Source: Puccinia triticina (taxonomy: Eukaryota; Basidiomycota; Pucciniomycetes; Pucciniales; Pucciniaceae). Taken from it: DNA of 64,000 nucleotides. The stretch lies in NCBI RefSeq assembly GCF_026914185.1, contig NC_070559.1, forward strand, positions 744,001 through 808,000, written 5' to 3'. This document shows, in pieces, positions 31,566 to 44,006 of the stretch. Each line of letters opens with the position of its first letter. Position 1 is the stretch's first letter. The notes beneath the pieces are model-generated. The model saw nothing but the letters and a program-made list of their open reading frames with translations, made no database searches and had not been told where the DNA came from. The position numbers and the translations under genes are program-made.

Positions 31566-32837
31566 TGTGTGACTAATCCTCTTTGCCTGTGGGTGTCCTC
31601 TGTCTGAATAGTATATTTTTTTGAAGGAAAAAAAAACTAACTGATGGTGATGGTGGTTGTCGACAATGGAATCCGGATGATTTTGGGAGGAATGTCATGG
31701 CATTCATGTGATACATAACTTTTTGGGACAATCGTCCTCCATCTGCAGTATCACCAGTGTTATTGAATCTTGGCGTTCGACGGTCGAACGCTCGCTGTGT
31801 GATAATCGGGCGATTATCCATGTGTTATGCCGAAAGCAATATGGGGAGGATAGCGTAGGCCCTAACTCCTATCCTTCGCGCTTCGAGCAGCAGAAACTGG
31901 AAATGTGGAATACATAAATAGATCAATCAAAGTGTGACATTTCTCGAAAGAGTGGAGAGTCATCTACTGCCAATGCTTACGGCATGTCCAAGAGCAGATA
32001 GAATCTGGATGACCATGTATTCCCTTCCGTCTGTGTAGCCCCTGTTCTTGTCGCACTAGAGTCGAAACCTTGGCATTCGAAAAGTATTCATGCTTGCGTT
32101 CCCCCGGAAGAGCGGTCCGATTTGGCATGGAAACTCGGCTAGGTAGAACTAAGCCTGCAGATACTCTTGGTCCTGGTCATGAAGGCCCATGGGGCGCTGA
32201 CAGTGATGCGTGGTTCAAGGTCGATAAATGAACAAGCGGACAACAATCAGCTACAATCAGGCTCTCTGGCAAGCAACTGCTCAGAAGAGACTCTCCAGGA
32301 GACAACTCTGTGGCATCTCGATTCACCTCCCATCATGCCTACGTCGGCGTTACATGTTTTCTTGTTCCCCGTTCTCGGTCAACCTAAAGCACGTTATCTC
32401 GACGGTTTTTCTCGCTCGGATCCAGTGAATCAGGATAGCAACTCACAGTTTGTGGCGTGGGCCCAAGGAGCACTAGCATGCGCTGGATGCGTTAACTGAG
32501 CTCAGCAATCTTTGCCTACATACCATTGGTGTAAAGAGTCTAAACAGGAGTCGGCCTTAATAACGGAACAGCGTTTTATCTGTGAACTTTTCCATCACTA
32601 GCTTCCAGCTTCGAGGGTCTAGTGGTTGTGAGTTACGAACACTGAAAGAACAAAAATTGAGGTGACAGTCAGGGCATCGCTGGGCGTTATGTTGCCCATC
32701 GGGCCCGAAGGGTTGATCCAACGGAGGTCTGACTCGAAGGATGCCGGGCTAAACAATCATATCGCTGCGGTGTCTGGCAGGGCACATCGGCAAACATGTC
32801 CGCACCTCTGCCATTTGGTAAAGAACAGCACTAACTA
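31566..32837. other. Upstream region of the lipase gene, no gene seen
   Basis: About 1.3 kb holding the presumed lipase promoter. Only short open frames with no recognisable domain. GTTCGACGGTCGAAC near 31776 is a short palindrome of unknown role. Confidence 0.4.
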
Positions 32838-33158
32838 TCAAGCTTTCTCAAATGCCGCTCCACTGCCCCAGGCATAGAAATTCAAACTACCCTGGTAGAA
32901 ACAGCAGTAAGCTCCAGCAATATGCTCGCCAGACTCAGTGTAGTATTTAGATAACTGGCGTCTAGGCAGCTGCGCCAACTGTTTGATAGTGGAGCCTGGA
33001 CTTGTGTTGGGGTGTGTTTTGTAGCGAGAACCTTCATGCACAGCAATAGTGGCCACTGGCACCAGTGATAAAGGGTGGTTCGGGTCTAACTGCTTGATGT
33101 TTCGAATCATGTTCCCTCTCCAGAAGAACGTCTCCTGATTCCACTTATCAAACTGTCA
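32838..33158 (-). CDS. Hypothetical exon, last part of an unknown protein
   Basis: After an acceptor-like GTTGATGACAG the minus strand is open for about 105 codons to a TGA at 32838. It reads FDKWNQETFFWRGNM..., HPLSLVPVATIAVHEGSRY and ends CCFYQGSLNFYAWGSGAAF. Composition is balanced and Trp/Tyr-rich, unlike the shadow frames around it. I recognise no family and could not find the upstream exon. Confidence 0.35.
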
Positions 33159-34196
33159 TCAACACAAGCGATTCGCACTTATTGATGTTACTAACATGGA
33201 TCTTGGTTGCCTTTCACCTGTTCGAACACTATCGGGTTTTACTCGCAAGACCTCTGCATGAAAGAAAATTTATCTTCCGAGGTATGTTTATTTTGGTGTC
33301 TACTCATTGACCAAGTCAATTGCTTATTTTTCACTTTCAAGAACCAACATCAGCTTCAGAGAAACGTGTGTGCTTTCCATCTCATTTGAAAACGTTTTTT
33401 TCCACGGATAAAACGGGCACTGAACTTCGATGTATTCAAACATAAACAAATCTTGATAATAAAATAAATCACATAATATAGCTCTGAAATCTGTTGCTCA
33501 ATGGACTCGTTAGTGATGCTCAAATCTCTTACTATTGCGAGAATATGTACAAGCACTGAATTTGAGACATGAACTTTCCTTCAAAGAATCAGATATCCAT
33601 GAAAACAGAAGCAAAGAGGAAGGTTCATCAATTCTTCAACAGAGGCGCTGTAAGTTCCCCATTCCAATCTAATAATTTCATTTTGGAATGCGAAGCTCAT
33701 ATTCAACTTGGAAATTGTTGATGGGCAAAGCTAATGTATGCGGTGGAGGTTACTTGAAGCCTGGTTAGTCAGATAGCTTGCAAACCCATGGGTAACATGG
33801 ATAAGTTGAATTGATGGAACAATTTTTCAATTTTTCCCCCAACCCCAGCTCTAAAACTAGAAGGCCTAAAAAGCATTTTTCCAAAAAATAAAAACAAACC
33901 AATCTCAACTGGAGTTGACCCACTTGAAATTCCTGGTAAGCATTCACTAAAAACTTTGATCATAAGGGTACAAAGTGGTGGTTTGATTTATGTTTTGTAT
34001 GCAGATCTAGATCCTGATGTAAAAAAAGTCTCCTGGGCAGAGCCTCTTGCCACCATGGAGCCCAGTACAAGGGAGCAAACAACAAGAAAATCATGGAATA
34101 TGTGGTGCTTTTCTAATTCTTGAATGCAATTATATTTTGCATATAGATAATAATTGTCAAAAGGGTGATCAGCAAAAAACATAACAACACAAATAT
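33159..34196. other. Intergenic DNA, no feature recognised
   Basis: AT-rich sequence with scattered stops in all frames and no clear repeat partner in the window. Confidence 0.4.
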
Positions 34197-34362
34197 TAAG
34201 GCCCTGTTTGGAGCCAATATAATCTGGGCAATATATGATTTTTTTGCCTGAAAATTGATATCCTATGTGACATCTGCACTGCCAGCATATTTGGCTGGGT
34301 TGAAGTCATCCCAGTTTAACTGGGATGCACTCAACCAATTTAAACTTGGTTGATCTCAACCA

Positions 34363-34465
34363 ATTAAAAATCATTAATTACGTCGACAAGCACTTTTTCC
34401 GCGCAGCATTTCCCCATGCAGGGTTGCGGAAAAAGTGCCTGTTGGCGTAATCAATGATTTTTAAT
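34363..34465. repeat. Near-perfect hairpin, 40-bp arms
   Basis: ATTAAAAATCATTAATTACG...CACTTTTTCCGC (34363-34402) and its inverted copy (34426-34465) with a 23-bp loop. It may be a tiny foldback MITE in the left arm region. Confidence 0.7.
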
Positions 34466-35454
34466 AGAAGGAACAACCTGAGAGGACGACTATTATGGCA
34501 GAGCCAGTCAATACCTCTCAGGGTCCTGTGAATATCATGAAATATAAGAGCTCTGAATATGATTAGTTAGATGTGCCGCCTCCACTGGCCCGGTGATGCA
34601 AATGACCAACCCAAAGCCAGCGCCAAAGCCCTATTTATATTCTCCACTGTCACAAGAGCCGCGGGCCAACGACATTTCCTCACACAGCATTTGGTCCCCG
34701 ACATTCCATCCCACCTTGCACGGTTCTTTGTTCCTTTGGAAACGCATTCAATTCCGCCCAATGCATCAGATTGATAAACGCCACAATTCTACAGATCAAA
34801 ACACCATCATTGCTGTATCTGCCATAATCGGCTCCGACACATGTTGTGCTTTTCTATAAAAGACTACTCAACAGTCCAAATGCACAATTGCTAAAGCAGC
34901 ACAATAAAATCGTGTCAACTCCTCGTTGGAAATGGTCCCGGTTTTATCAACTCGCTTTTCAAAATCGCACCCAACAATGTTAAAGGCAGATCAGCAACCG
35001 CAATAACTACTTTTTTTGGTTGCTTGTGAGTATCTATCCCGCTTATCAATTTGAGTTCCTCCCAATCCCGTCAGTAATCCTGTTATTGTAACCAAAAACC
35101 ACCCCCATATCCCGTATATTGCAATACCAACAATACCATAACTGGTGAATATTATGACACATTGGGAAGTCGCGTCCGTTGTTTCGGTCGCTGTGCACTG
35201 TTCTCAAGTGACACCCTGAAGCCGTGGCTACAAATTGGTTGCTCATCTCGGCGCTAACGCAACATCCAATTTCCAGAACTGTACATTGCTCCGACGTTAT
35301 AATGTTGAAAATACCGACAACAGTCAATGGGTTTGACAATATTTAATCAGCTGCTCTCCACATTCGATGCATCACCATCTAGCCCATTTCCTCCTCCTCT
35401 GGACCCCAACTCAAGATATTTTGTCATATCAACATTCCACATCAGTTCTCCCCA
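34466..35454. other. Non-coding stretch before the first OB-fold gene
   Basis: No ORF with recognisable content. It may hold the Helitron 5' terminus and the promoter of the gene at 35455. Confidence 0.4.
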
Positions 35455-36689
35455 ATGGCACCCGTAGTATCCACTCTCCGGCGTCAAAGCCACCCTTTTT
35501 TCAGTCGTGCTCCGTTTGACATAACTAAAACAGTGAGTACCATTTATATTGTGCCTTTGCGCAATTCTAATAATTGTCTGCTAGCTCCCACCAGTAATTA
35601 CCCTGGGTTCGAGCTACGGCCAACTCATGTTTGAATCTACTCTTGCTTTCCTCGATACCAAAACTGGTGAAGATGTCAATATGAAGGTCAAGCTTCAAGG
35701 TTACGGCTCGACTGCGACTTCGCTCCTCGAGGACAAAATTTATTTTTTGTTGGGCCGCGTTATAGCTTTAAATGCAAAAACACCACCTGTGTTCTATTTT
35801 GAACAAGAACTTACATTCCCTATTGCTGATTCCGAGGGCTATTTGATTTCCCTCGCTAACAAGGCAGGATGTTACGGCTTCGGTGTAGTTATCTCAAAGG
35901 CTGAGGAGAAGGATGACAGTTCAGCAACCTCTACCTTTAATAACTTACTGGTAAAGATCCGACACACCGACTATGACGTCCAGGTAAGTTTTTGCTTCTA
36001 ACTTCGACTGCTGGGCGGCTATCCAAGTCACACTAAACATTTATTTTCCATTGCTAAACTTTGCAGACGCGCAACTTGGTCAGCTTTATTGTCCAGTATA
36101 AAGTTGCTGGTAACCGTAACCTGGCAAAAACATTTGGTCTGTTCCAGGTTGGCCGTGAAGTTCTCATTTCCGGCTACATCGCTGGATACAACATTGAGCA
36201 GCATATGCTCCAAGTCAATGTAGGTCCGTTCATCATTGCACATGGTGTTTAATTTCAACACTAACCTTTTGCGGCAGGCATTGTCTGTGTCTTTGTCTTC
36301 TGGCTACTCCTCTTCATCCGCCGCGGTGAACGCTGCGGAGCCAAGTCCTGTTGCAGGCAATCGTCGCCGACCCATTCAGTAAGTCATACTCCCTGAGTAG
36401 AATCGCTGGACCCGCACTCATTGACCATTTGATTCAAAACTCGTTCAACAGAATTGATTTCGGCAGCGATGAAGAAAATGGAGACAATGCCCCCCAAGTC
36501 CCTGTAGGAACAAGCAAATTTGTTCAACAGACTCCTCAGGAAGACAATCCCGCGGCCCTCCAAACAGACCTCGCTTCTACCCGAGAGACACCTCAGGCTC
36601 CACAAAAGAAGCGCAAATACACCAAGCAAAACACTCAGCCCACTCCGGAAAGAGTACCCGCGCTCGTGACAGATTCCTCTATCGTGTAG
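35455..36689 (+). CDS. Putative OB-fold (RPA-like) protein, 322 aa, five exons
   Basis: Exons 35455-35532, 35585-35983, 36067-36219, 36278-36378 and 36452-36689 join in frame with canonical GT-AG introns. Start MAPVVSTLRRQS. The middle (KLQGYGSTATSLLEDKIYFLLGR and VGREVLISGYIAGYN) has the alternating beta pattern of an OB fold, and VISGxI-type strands recur in the two neighbouring genes. The C-terminus is acidic then basic (FGSDEENGD, PQKKRKYTKQ), which looks like a nuclear signal. There is no stop or frameshift. The ssDNA-binding role is inferred from fold pattern and the Helitron context, not from a recognised signature. Confidence 0.55.
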
Positions 36690-36810
36690 CAAATTAGTCT
36701 TTAACTAGACATATTCCAGTTATCCAGTATTGTAAACGTGTTGTACAAATCCAGTTCTTACTTTTGTAAATGGGATTTTGCTGTTTGACAATTGACACAT
36801 CCTCGGACGC

Positions 36811-37640
36811 TTACATCTTGTGTAAAATGATACATAGCTGTGACTGTGCAATGTTACAACCAAAGTAAACTGGGCTGAACCAAAAATAGCCCGACCACTC
36901 ATCGTCCTTGTGCACTGATGAGGCGACAAATGTAAATATGGCCCTAAATGTTGGCGGGCAAAAAGTTTGAGCACTGTATATAGTCGTCAGCATATAGGCT
37001 AAGAGACACAAATGGGTGTCGCCACTGACTAGGACAGGAATCGTGTCAGGTCCTTGAGCTTCAGTTATCAGCCTTCCCTGGACGTGGACAAAAGAGTTTC
37101 CCGTAATTGATCCAATGTGAAACTGCCAAACATCGTCCAATACCACTAGGAACAGAACTGCGCCCTAGAATCGTCACATATTTAGTTCGAAACGTCGAGA
37201 TCAATTTTGCAATGCGATAAACACAACATGAACGCACGGTTGTACTCTCAACTATGGCTCTGAATGGTGCATCTCCATTACAGAGATACTTGACTTGCCC
37301 CTTGATGACCGGGCCCATGTTCGACATTGGCAAAAAATCCGGTGGTGGTGTATCCGATACATTCGTGACCTCTGCTATTACAACAATGCGTTTCCCAATG
37401 GTACGTGTAAGCAGGTTCCCGGTAAAAGAGATCCATTGGCCATTTCGCGGTGCCGGTGACATAGGGTCAACTTTGCGGAAGAGTAAGTAGTATTTGGGTG
37501 ATGTATAAGCGGCCTCATGACTGGTGTTTGGGGTCCTTGTTTGTTGTGGTACTGTAAAAGAATATGAATTGCTGTCGCGAATTTCGCGAATGCTGGATAT
37601 AACTTCACAACCTTTAATCTTCATTCTAGGGGATTCAATT
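36811..37640 (-). CDS. Putative OB-fold paralog 2
   Basis: The minus strand reads MKIKGCEVISS..., then RNGQWISFTGNLLTRTIGKRI and VIAEVTNVSD, which parallels GREVLISGYIAGYN of the gene at 35455. An intron (GTGCGTTC...GATTCTAG) leads to VLDDVWQFHIGSITGNSFVHV. The exact start is uncertain (an upstream in-frame ATG exists at 37825). The function is inferred as for its neighbour. Confidence 0.4.
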
Positions 37641-38204
37641 GAATCCATACACTGCCGCCAGAAGATTACTTTGCTCAGTAGGCACAGGGTATTATATACG
37701 ATCTGCCATTGGGCATGAAAGCACAATAAGCCGGGGGCTTTTCCCCAACCCGCCTGACGGTTTGCAAACACCCTGCGGCAAAAATATAACCCTGTTCTAA
37801 GTCTGAGCCAACAAAAATGAGCCATCCCCGATGTTACTGATGGTCAATACTACATTTGAGGTAACTCGGGCTTTTACGATGAGTGGACCAGGGCCTAAAC
37901 CGCTACCAAATTGCCTGTTTCGGCAGAACACTAATAAAGCCTTCCACTTGTTGTTGACAATTCAATTACCGCCAGTTAACAGGAGATCATACTCCTGGCA
38001 ATCCCTGCGCTCCCACTATAATATACCACTACTACCTGGATTTACATATTTCTAAGTTTTCAAATACAACATTCAATGATCTGATGACCGTGTTGGACAA
38101 CCCTTTAATGTCTTTGTTTGGGTAATGGCTCCTAGCCGATATCTAATCTGCGATAAATGCATCGTTGACCTATTTTGTTACCTGTCAGTGAACAATGAAA
38201 GGGG

Positions 38205-38801
38205 CTAGACTTTACCAACATGACTTACATCGATGTCAAGAACAGAACCAACCCGACGGTCTATATTGCCGGTAATCCATATCCAGTCACCAATATCACT
38301 GTACCGGAAAATCTCCATGACAGGGCGCGAACTCGTTGACAAATGGAACAAGCAGGACTGCGGGCAGTAGTCAGAAAACGGAATGCAAGTTATATGTATA
38401 AAGGAGACACTTACTTCCTCTGTGTCTGGATCAATGGCAACAACCTTGCTCCCTGTCATTGCGACCTCAAGAACTCCTTCTAATTGTACGTGCTGTAATT
38501 CTGTAGGCCTGTGCCCGACGGTAGAGTAGAAACTCGCGGCGTGTGTATAGACGTCAGCGACAGGTTTCCACGAGGTAGCTGTGAACTGCCCGTCAAAGAT
38601 TAACCAGGATGCGGGATCCGAGCCAGATGGCATTGGTGCAGGAGTAAAAACATTCAACAACAGACCGTGCTGAGGCTGAACTTCAGTTCCTGCCGTTGTC
38701 CATGGAAGCACTGAGGGAATTTTGTAAAGGTTGTTCACTCCCAGGCGGGGTCGGTCTGCAACGTATACAACGGACTTGAGGGTAAGTTTGGTGAACGGCA
38801 T
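38205..38801 (-). CDS. Putative OB-fold paralog 3, partial
   Basis: Begins MPFTKLTLKSVVYVADRPR. After an intron (GTAAGTGTC...GCCCGCAG) it continues CLFHLSTSSRPVMEIF and IGDWIWITGNIDRRVGSVLD, matching the G-W-I-x-x-T-G-N pattern of paralog 2 (GQWISFTGNLLTRTIG). A donor GTAAGT follows near 38225. The next exon was not found, so the gene may be truncated. Confidence 0.4.
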   Translation of the reverse strand: MPFTKLTLKSVVYVADRPRLGVNNLYKIPSVLPWTTAGTEVQPQHGLLLNVFTPAPMPSGSDPASWLIFDGQFTATSWKPVADVYTHAASFYSTVGHRPTELQHVQLEGVLEVAMTGSKVVAIDPDTEEVSVSFIHITCIPFSDYCPQSCLFHLSTSSRPVMEIFRYSDIGDWIWITGNIDRRVGSVLDIDVSHVGKV

Positions 38802-38881
38802 GTTAGATTGGCTTTGGTTCAGATTTTTCTCCCGAAGCACAAGTTCTTTATAAATGCACAAACCCTGAGGTAGCAGGAACA

Positions 38882-39840
38882 ATATCCTCTGTCCACAACC
38901 CAGTAATGTTAACGCATCTGGTCGTCACACATCTGTTGTTCCGGCAGTGGCAAATGATAACGCATGAGTCTGCTGACGTTGTGACACTCAATTATAGCAA
39001 ATTTGAACTGGTTGCACAATCTTTGAGATTACGATCTCACCGAATATTCCTGTTTGGACTTGGGTCCTCGTTTTCGTGTTGACAACGGATCACGGTGTTC
39101 ACTAATGCGCACTGTTGCAGGATAATTATGTGGTTGGAATTGCTGTATATGCTTTACAAGTGTTTAAAACGTTAACTCAGGGCACTGTTACCTGTTGCTT
39201 TATTTGTAATGATGGCAAACTCTCTTGACCTTACACAGCAGGCGTTCATGAGACATTCCTTGAATGAACTCACAGTGCTCCAGCTATGTCCATTACGATT
39301 CCGCAATCCGGTTCCGGGAATCCGTTGTACAGTTGCACTAATGGTCCCTTGAGGGAATATATCCAAGAACCCAGTATCCCTTTGGCCCTGAATCCGGAAA
39401 ACATGATTCCTCAACATGGCAGAAAGCCGTTCTTTGTGCACATACTCAATGTGGTATCACATTTGGAATTGGTGATTTGGCAACACGACCTTGCTTTGGA
39501 AAATGGCACTATTTATTTGATCTTGTGAATTTTTCCTTGATCCGGGAGATGGTTACCACTTAGGATTTGTTCTCACTTTAAACACAATCAGGAACTTATT
39601 GTCACGGCTCCTCATCCGGAGAACAATGAATGACAAGAGGAACACGGGCTGAGGGGCCACAACACAAATAATTCGTTGGTAACTGACTCGCTTTGGAATT
39701 CCGGGAACAAAGAGAACTTGTCCGAAGTGGGCGTCGTGGATTTAGCTATAAATGAGGCAAGCATTTCGCTGGAGCAAACTCCCAGTCGCAAGAACCCTGT
39801 CCCTTCGCAAAATATATTCCTGCACAAAATCATATTTCAA
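38882..39840. other. Non-coding or degraded OB-paralog DNA
   Basis: Short open stretches such as 39286-39528 (MSITIPQSGSGNPLY...) and 39676-39830 (GNKENLSEVGVVDLAINEAS) could be decayed exons of a further paralog, but no continuous gene can be built. Confidence 0.25.
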
Positions 39841-40550
39841 CGGACTTACTTCGCGCACTGCAAAAAACACTTCGCGCACTGCACAGTGCGCGGATTCCCA
39901 AACACTTCGCGCACTGCGGGTAAACTACGCAACTTTTCGAAGATTTTTCTTGACAAATCAATAGACAGGCTTCTCATTGGCCTCTCTGAATTTTTTGGAA
40001 GTTTTTCAAAGCATTCTTCTATGTTTAAAAAAATCATTAAAAACCAGAAGAAATGTTGGATTTGGGTGCCTAAAAAACAAGGTTCCCATAACCCAAAAAT
40101 TTCAAATAATTTGTTGAGTAATGTAACATGTAAGAAAAGCTACTTCAAAACCTTTCAGGCACTTTGTGAAAGCATACAGGTCTGAAAAATAAGAAACTTC
40201 AACACATATTAGCACATTGCATCTAAATTATCCTCATTTTTCAGACCTGTATGCTTGCAAAAAGTGGCTGAAAAGTTTTGAAGTAGCTTTTCTTACATTT
40301 CTCATTACTCAAAAAATTATTTGAAATTTTTAAGCTATAGGAACCTTGTTTTTTAGGCGCCCAAATCCTACATTTCTTCTGGTTTTTAATGATTTTTTTA
40401 AACATAGAAGAATGCTTTGAAAAACTTCCAAAAAATTCAGAGAGGCCAATGAGAAGCCTGTTTATTGATTTGTCAAGAAAAATCTTCAAAAAGTTGTGTA
40501 GTTTACCCGCAGTGCGCGAAGTGTTTTTCGCAGTGCGCGAAGTAAGTCCG
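39841..40550. mobile_element. Palindromic TIR element P1 (710 bp)
   Basis: Starts CGGACTTACTTCGCGCACTG and ends with its inverted copy; TATTTCAA flanks both sides (39833-39840, 40551-40558), an exact 8-bp duplication. The arms are near-complementary along most of their length with a short centre near 40190-40235. ACTTCGCGCACTGC occurs three times in the outer 75 bp of each arm. No ORF. It is probably mobilised by an 8-bp-duplicating (hAT-like) transposase. Confidence 0.85.
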
Positions 40551-40560
40551 TATTTCAATA

Positions 40561-42206
40561 CGGATGTACTTCGCGCACTGCAAAAAACTCGTCACGCACT
40601 GCAGGGGGCGTCCACTCGACGTCCCGGCCACAGTGCGCGGAAGCTCAAAACGCTTCGCGCACTGCAGAAAATAAACCATGAAATTCTCATTTTTTTTTCT
40701 GCCAGCCGGCAGAGGGGATCTTTCTTGCCCCTCCTCCATTTTCTTGGGGTATTTGGACCCCCCAGCATGACATAAAAAAAGGATGATAAAAAAATACAAA
40801 AAATAAGCGGAGCGCCTCCCCGGGTCGCACCCCCCGGGGATTTTTAACCTGCTAAAAAGCCATGGATTGGGTACCCAGCCCCTTGAAAACAGAGTTTGAG
40901 GGGCAGAAGTACATACCCCATGACTTCGCCGTGCGGATGGCCGGCACAGGCTGGTCCCGGAGCGGAGTACATGCACACTCCCCCGATGACCGGCCAGCAC
41001 GCACGTGGAGTGCAAATCACCGGTCATCGAGGGGATTACGTACTCCTCTCAATGACCAGAACGGTCCCGCTTATCGAGAGGAGTAAACACATCTCTCGAT
41101 GACCGGAACGGTCCCGGTTATCGAGAGGATTAAATACACCACTCAATGACCGGAACGAACCCGGGCATTGAGAAAATAATCATCTTGATGACCGAGTCTG
41201 CTGCGGTCACCGAGTAGAGAAACACTCCCTCAATGACCGGAGCGAACTGTTCAAGGAGAGGATTGATGAACGGTTCGCTCCGGTCATCGAGAGGAGCACT
41301 TAATCCCCTCAATGAATGGAACGGACCCAGCCATCGAGAGGAGGAACACTCTCGATGACCGGGTCTGTTTCAGTCGTTGAGAGGAGCAGTGTTTACTCCT
41401 CTCGATGACCGTGACCGGGTCTGTTCCAGTCGTCGAGAGGAGCAGTGCTTACTCCTCTCGATGACCGTGACCGGGTCTGTTCCAGTCGTCGAGAGGAGTA
41501 AACACTCCCCTTGACGACTGGAAAAAACCCGGTCATCGAGAGTGTTCCTCCTCTCAATGTCCGGGTCCGTTCCGTTCATCGAGGGGATCAATTGCTCTCG
41601 ATGACCGGGACTATTCCGGTCATCAAGCGGAATGCTTAGTCTCTCAATGACCGGGACTGTTCCGGTCATCGAGAGGTGAGTTTACTCCTCTCGATAAGCG
41701 GGACCGTTCCGGTCATCGAGAGGAGTACGTAATCCCCTTGATGACCGGTGATTTGCACTCCACGTGCGTGCTGGCCGGTCATTGGGGGAGTGTGCATGTA
41801 CTCCGCTCCGGGACCAGCCTGTGCCGGCCATCCGCACGGCGAAGTCATGGGGTATGTACTTCTGCCCCTCAAACTCTGTTTTCAAGGGGCTGGGTACCCG
41901 ATCCATGGCTTTTTAGCAGGTTAAGAATCCCCGGGGGGTGCGCCCCGGGGAGGCGCTCCGCTTATTTTTTGTATTTTTTTATCATCCTTTTTTTATGTCA
42001 TGCTGGGGGGTCCGAATACCCCAAGAAAATGGAGGAGGGGAAAGAAAAATCCCCTCTGCCGGCTGGCAGAAAAAAAAATGAGAATTTCAAGCTTTTCATT
42101 TGCAGTGCGCGAAGCATTTTGAGCTTCCGCGCACTGTGGCCGGGACGTCGAGTGGACGCCCCCTGCAGTGCGCGACGAGTTTTTTGCAGTGCGCGAAGTA
42201 CATCCG
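40561..42206. mobile_element. Palindromic TIR element P2 (1646 bp)
   Basis: Starts CGGATGTACTTCGCGCACTG and ends in its inverted copy; TTTCAATA flanks it (40553-40560, 42207-42214), an exact 8-bp duplication that overlaps the P1 duplication. Arms of about 500 bp are almost identical when inverted. The centre (41020-41690) is filled with hairpin repeats. It shares termini and the CTTCGCGCACTGC motif with P1, so it belongs to the same family. Confidence 0.85.
41020..41760. repeat. Tandem hairpin repeats (CTCGATGACCGG...CCGGTCATCGAG)
   Basis: About 15 units of 40-50 bp. Each has CTCGATGACCGG and its inverted copy CCGGTCATCGAG around a variable 6-12-bp core, linked by AGGAGTAAACACT-like spacers. 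They form the centre of P2. Confidence 0.8.
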
Positions 42207-42260
42207 TTTCAATACACATAGTCGTTTTACATTCCAGTTTTTTATTGTACATACATCACA

Positions 42261-43070
42261 ATGATACCACAATTCGATCCTGCTCCCGTAACAAAATTAC
42301 CTTCACACCATACAGAACAATTCATCACTGCTCACTTTGCCCATGAAATACCCCACCGGCTCGGCCCGTGCAATGACCCGTGCATCAAATGTGGAGCCCT
42401 GCACTGGGAACTGGAACGTAATGTTGCTGATCTTCGAAGCCCCCGGGCCAAGTTTCCGAGTTGCTGCCAAATGGGATCGGCTTTGATCCCGACTAACTAT
42501 ACTACTCACTATCCAGACTTCCTGAAACAGCTGCTCGTCAAGGATGACACAGGTAAGTCAGCTCAAGTGTTTGTGTGCCAAGATTCAAAATCTGACCCGC
42601 GTTGCTTACATTACAGTGTCTCGCGAATTCCAACGGCATATCCGCGCATACAACAATGCCCTCTCTTTTGTATCACTGGGCGCGGAAATCGATTGTTCGA
42701 CCCAAGGTGTATTTGGCGTCTTCAGCTTTCGAGTCAAAGGGACCCTATATCATAACTTAAGGTCATTATTCCCTTCGAGAGCTTCAGATGCCGGGTTTTC
42801 TCAGATCTATGTCGTAGGTAGTGGAGGAGACGATGAGGCGCATCATCGGGTGGCTAAATCAGGTGTCCAACTTAATGCACGTTTGATGTTGAGGCTCCAG
42901 GACTTGATGAATAGTCTTAATCCGTACGCCCAATTCTACCGCCAAATTGCTACTGTGACCCAAACTTCGCCCGCCGCTCAGCTTGTTCTCCGGAACGTAA
43001 CATATCACAATTTCAACCCAAAAACTTACAACAAACCAACGGTCCAAGAAGTAGCTATGGTTATCGACCG
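42261..43070 (+). pseudogene. Helitron Rep N-terminal region
   Basis: Exons 42261-42552 and 42617-43070 join in frame (DDT-VSREF). The region contains the Helitron-type zinc motif CIKCGALHWELE...SCCQMG and HIRAYNNALSFVSLGAEID, VFSFRVKGTLYHNLRSL, which precede the HUH domain in Helitron Rep proteins. The frame is cut at 43070 by a solo LTR but resumes in frame at 44007. Confidence 0.85.
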
Positions 43071-44001
43071 TGTGAGCCTGAGTCTCTTTAGTGACAGCAG
43101 GACACAAGAAAGAAAGGGGGAATAATTGGATTTCTTTGGATAAAGAAAATACAATTATGAGAGAGAGAGAAAAAGAGAGAGAGAAACTGAGCAGGATTAA
43201 GTTGAGCAGATATTCAAGGTTATTCTAGTGGGAATGCACGTCCACTGGCAATGCTACCTCTTCAGAAGAGTGCTGCCAAGCTGAGCTAGAGAGTGCTACA
43301 GCCTCCTCTCACCAAGGAAACGTGGAGGGTCTATGGATTAGATAAATTTAATCCAGCCACAATTTTTTAGCTTCCTTCTGGATAGTCAAGGTTCTTAAAG
43401 GGAAACCTAAGGGACAGCCCTTTAATCAAGATAAGGCAAAGGCCAGCAGTTATGAAGGGACAGCCCTGTGATCAAGAGAAGGCAAAGGCCAGCAGAAAGA
43501 ATAGATCAAGCAAGACACAGAGTTGTACCTTTGAGATAAACAAGGTTCAGTGAAAAAGGTTACTTACTGTCAATATCCTAGGCGCCTGTGACGGTAGGTA
43601 TACTGGGAGTGTTGTAAACTCTTTGGTGGTGATCCTGGGGTTATCTGGGGTGTGATTCTGGTGTGCTGAAGTCTGTAGATCCACCTCAGGCAAGGGGGAT
43701 CCTGACTACGAAAATTTTCACAGTTTGCTTATGTAATTTACATATGTACATGTGGTTTGGCGCGCCTGGTAGCGCTGACACGTCACAACTGCGCAAGCGC
43801 GCCACAACTCAATAACTCAGGGAAGGAGTATAGTTACAATGAATTGATAAGTTGTAAATAGGGTTGAAATTGCATGAGGAAACAGAATATGAAGTCAAAA
43901 CAAGGTTATCTCTTAAGATGAAAAAGATATAAAGTAATTTATATGTAACAAAGGTAGAACAGGCAGCTTTTAGGTCAGCTGTGATGACTCTAAGGCTGAC
44001 A
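43071..44001. repeat. Solo LTR in the Helitron rep gene
   Basis: 931 bp, TGTGAGCC...GGCTGACA, flanked by an exact GACCG duplication (43066-43070, 44002-44006). Removing the LTR and one duplication restores the Rep frame (VIDRPKEDQI). Confidence 0.85.
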
Positions 44002-44006
44002 GACCG

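Noticed and set aside
41020..41760. CRISPR array
   Set aside because: Repeats are palindromic with variable cores in a eukaryotic transposon. There are no unique spacers of constant length and no cas genes.
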